Of a stretch of 64,000 bases of DNA, positions 63,552 to 64,000 are shown one piece after another; the stretch's first letter is position 1, and each line of letters starts with the position of its first letter. The notes below the pieces were generated by a model, which worked only from the letters and a program-made list of their open reading frames with translations, was not told the origin of the DNA and made no database searches. The DNA comes from Halopseudomonas maritima. GTDB lineage: Bacteria; Pseudomonadota; Gammaproteobacteria; Pseudomonadales; Pseudomonadaceae. Location: contig NZ_CP079801.1 in NCBI RefSeq assembly GCF_021545785.1, forward strand, positions 2,480,001 to 2,544,000, read 5' to 3'. The translations under genes were made by a program, and so were the position numbers.

Positions 63552-64000
63552 ATGACCTCGCCCCTTGCTCATCAGTTGAACCCGCCCGCCTGGCAGCGCA
63601 GCCTGGCCGGTTTCGGCTATCGCCAGATGGTGCCGACCAAGGTGCTCGCGCCCTATGTGCAGCACTATTGGGAGCTGTTGTTGCCAGCCGGCCAGGGGAT
63701 GGAACATCGGGAGTTGTTGCACCCCGATGGTGGCTCCTCGTTGTTGTTTCAGTTGCAGGGGCATTTGAGCGTTGATGCCCAGGCGGCGCAGCAAGGCGTT
63801 ATCTTCAACCCTGCTGCTGCGCGGTCTGGCGAGCTGGTGCTGGAGCCGGGCGTGCAGGTGTTTGCTGTGCGCTTTCATCCGGGCATGGGCGCCGTGTTCT
63901 GGCGCGCTGCTGCCAGTGACTTTGCCAGCGAACTGATGGGGCGCGACTGCGCTCAATACCTGCGTTTTGACTTGCCTGCAGTGACTGAACAACTGCACAT
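63552..64000 (+). CDS. AraC-family regulator, N-terminal sensor domain (cut by window edge)
   Basis: About 149 residues from ATG 63552, running off the window. LAPYVQHYWELLLPAGQ, HRELLHPDGGSSLLFQLQGHLS and GVQVFAVRFHPGMGAVFWR match the DUF6597-type sensor found at the front of AraC regulators; the helix-turn-helix part must lie beyond the edge. It is divergent from the AhpD-like gene and probably its regulator. Confidence 0.75.
   Translation, partial: MTSPLAHQLNPPAWQRSLAGFGYRQMVPTKVLAPYVQHYWELLLPAGQGMEHRELLHPDGGSSLLFQLQGHLSVDAQAAQQGVIFNPAAARSGELVLEPGVQVFAVRFHPGMGAVFWRAAASDFASELMGRDCAQYLRFDLPAVTEQLH

Overview
The window is a chromosomal segment of a gammaproteobacterium in the Pseudomonadaceae. 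The main evidence is gene order. The block smpB / ratA-rnfH / bamE / fur / recN / grpE-dnaK-dnaJ-dapB / carAB-greA / yhbY / rlmE-ftsH-folP-glmM-tpiA-secG / tRNA-Leu / tRNA-fMet / rimP-nusA-infB-rbfA-truB-rpsO-pnp (about 21.7-54.4 kb) is the arrangement I know from pseudomonads. High GC, Fur lacking the second Cys of the E. coli CxxC, and several c-di-GMP enzymes agree. A Halopseudomonas-type relative is possible, but I cannot fix the genus by reading alone.

Region 1 (0-21 kb) is mixed: a truncated SLC13 permease, the DbpA RNA helicase, two diguanylate cyclases around a CheC-type response regulator, alanine dehydrogenase, an acyltransferase, a second Lnt-like N-acyltransferase, an outer-membrane MetA-type protein, a BaiN flavoprotein, an MFS exporter, a GST, a TauE/SafE exporter, a phosphoesterase/lipid kinase pair, a MASE1-GGDEF cyclase, a lipoprotein and small conserved proteins. 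All three cyclases keep GGEEF and an RxxD inhibitory site.

Region 2 (21-54.4 kb) is the core block. Control elements are readable: a LexA-box match before recN, a near-textbook sigma-32 promoter before grpE, a candidate leader peptide and terminator hairpin before carA, TTG starts for carA and probably ftsH, a promoter and terminators around the tRNAs, and stem-loops before rbfA, rpsO and pnp.

Region 3 (54.4-64 kb) is accessory. An intact IS4-family element has landed in the terminator shared by pnp and a HAD phosphatase. It carries its own hairpin-plus-T-tract directly against the transposase start. A decayed copy of the left end of a related element lies between smpB and a DUF2845 gene at 21.4-21.6 kb. 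After the IS come an NHL-type membrane protein, a DsbA-like isomerase gene broken by a frameshift in a GC repeat, small secreted proteins, a LysR-GNAT pair, a MarR/siderophore-interacting-protein operon with twin palindromic operators, and an AhpD-like gene divergent from a truncated AraC-type regulator.

I found no CRISPR array, prophage, toxin-antitoxin island or defence system, and nothing that I would call a new multi-gene system. The most distinctive signals are the IS4 insulator hairpin and terminator insertion, the IS relic, the carA leader, the twin MarR palindromes and the GC-repeat frameshift.
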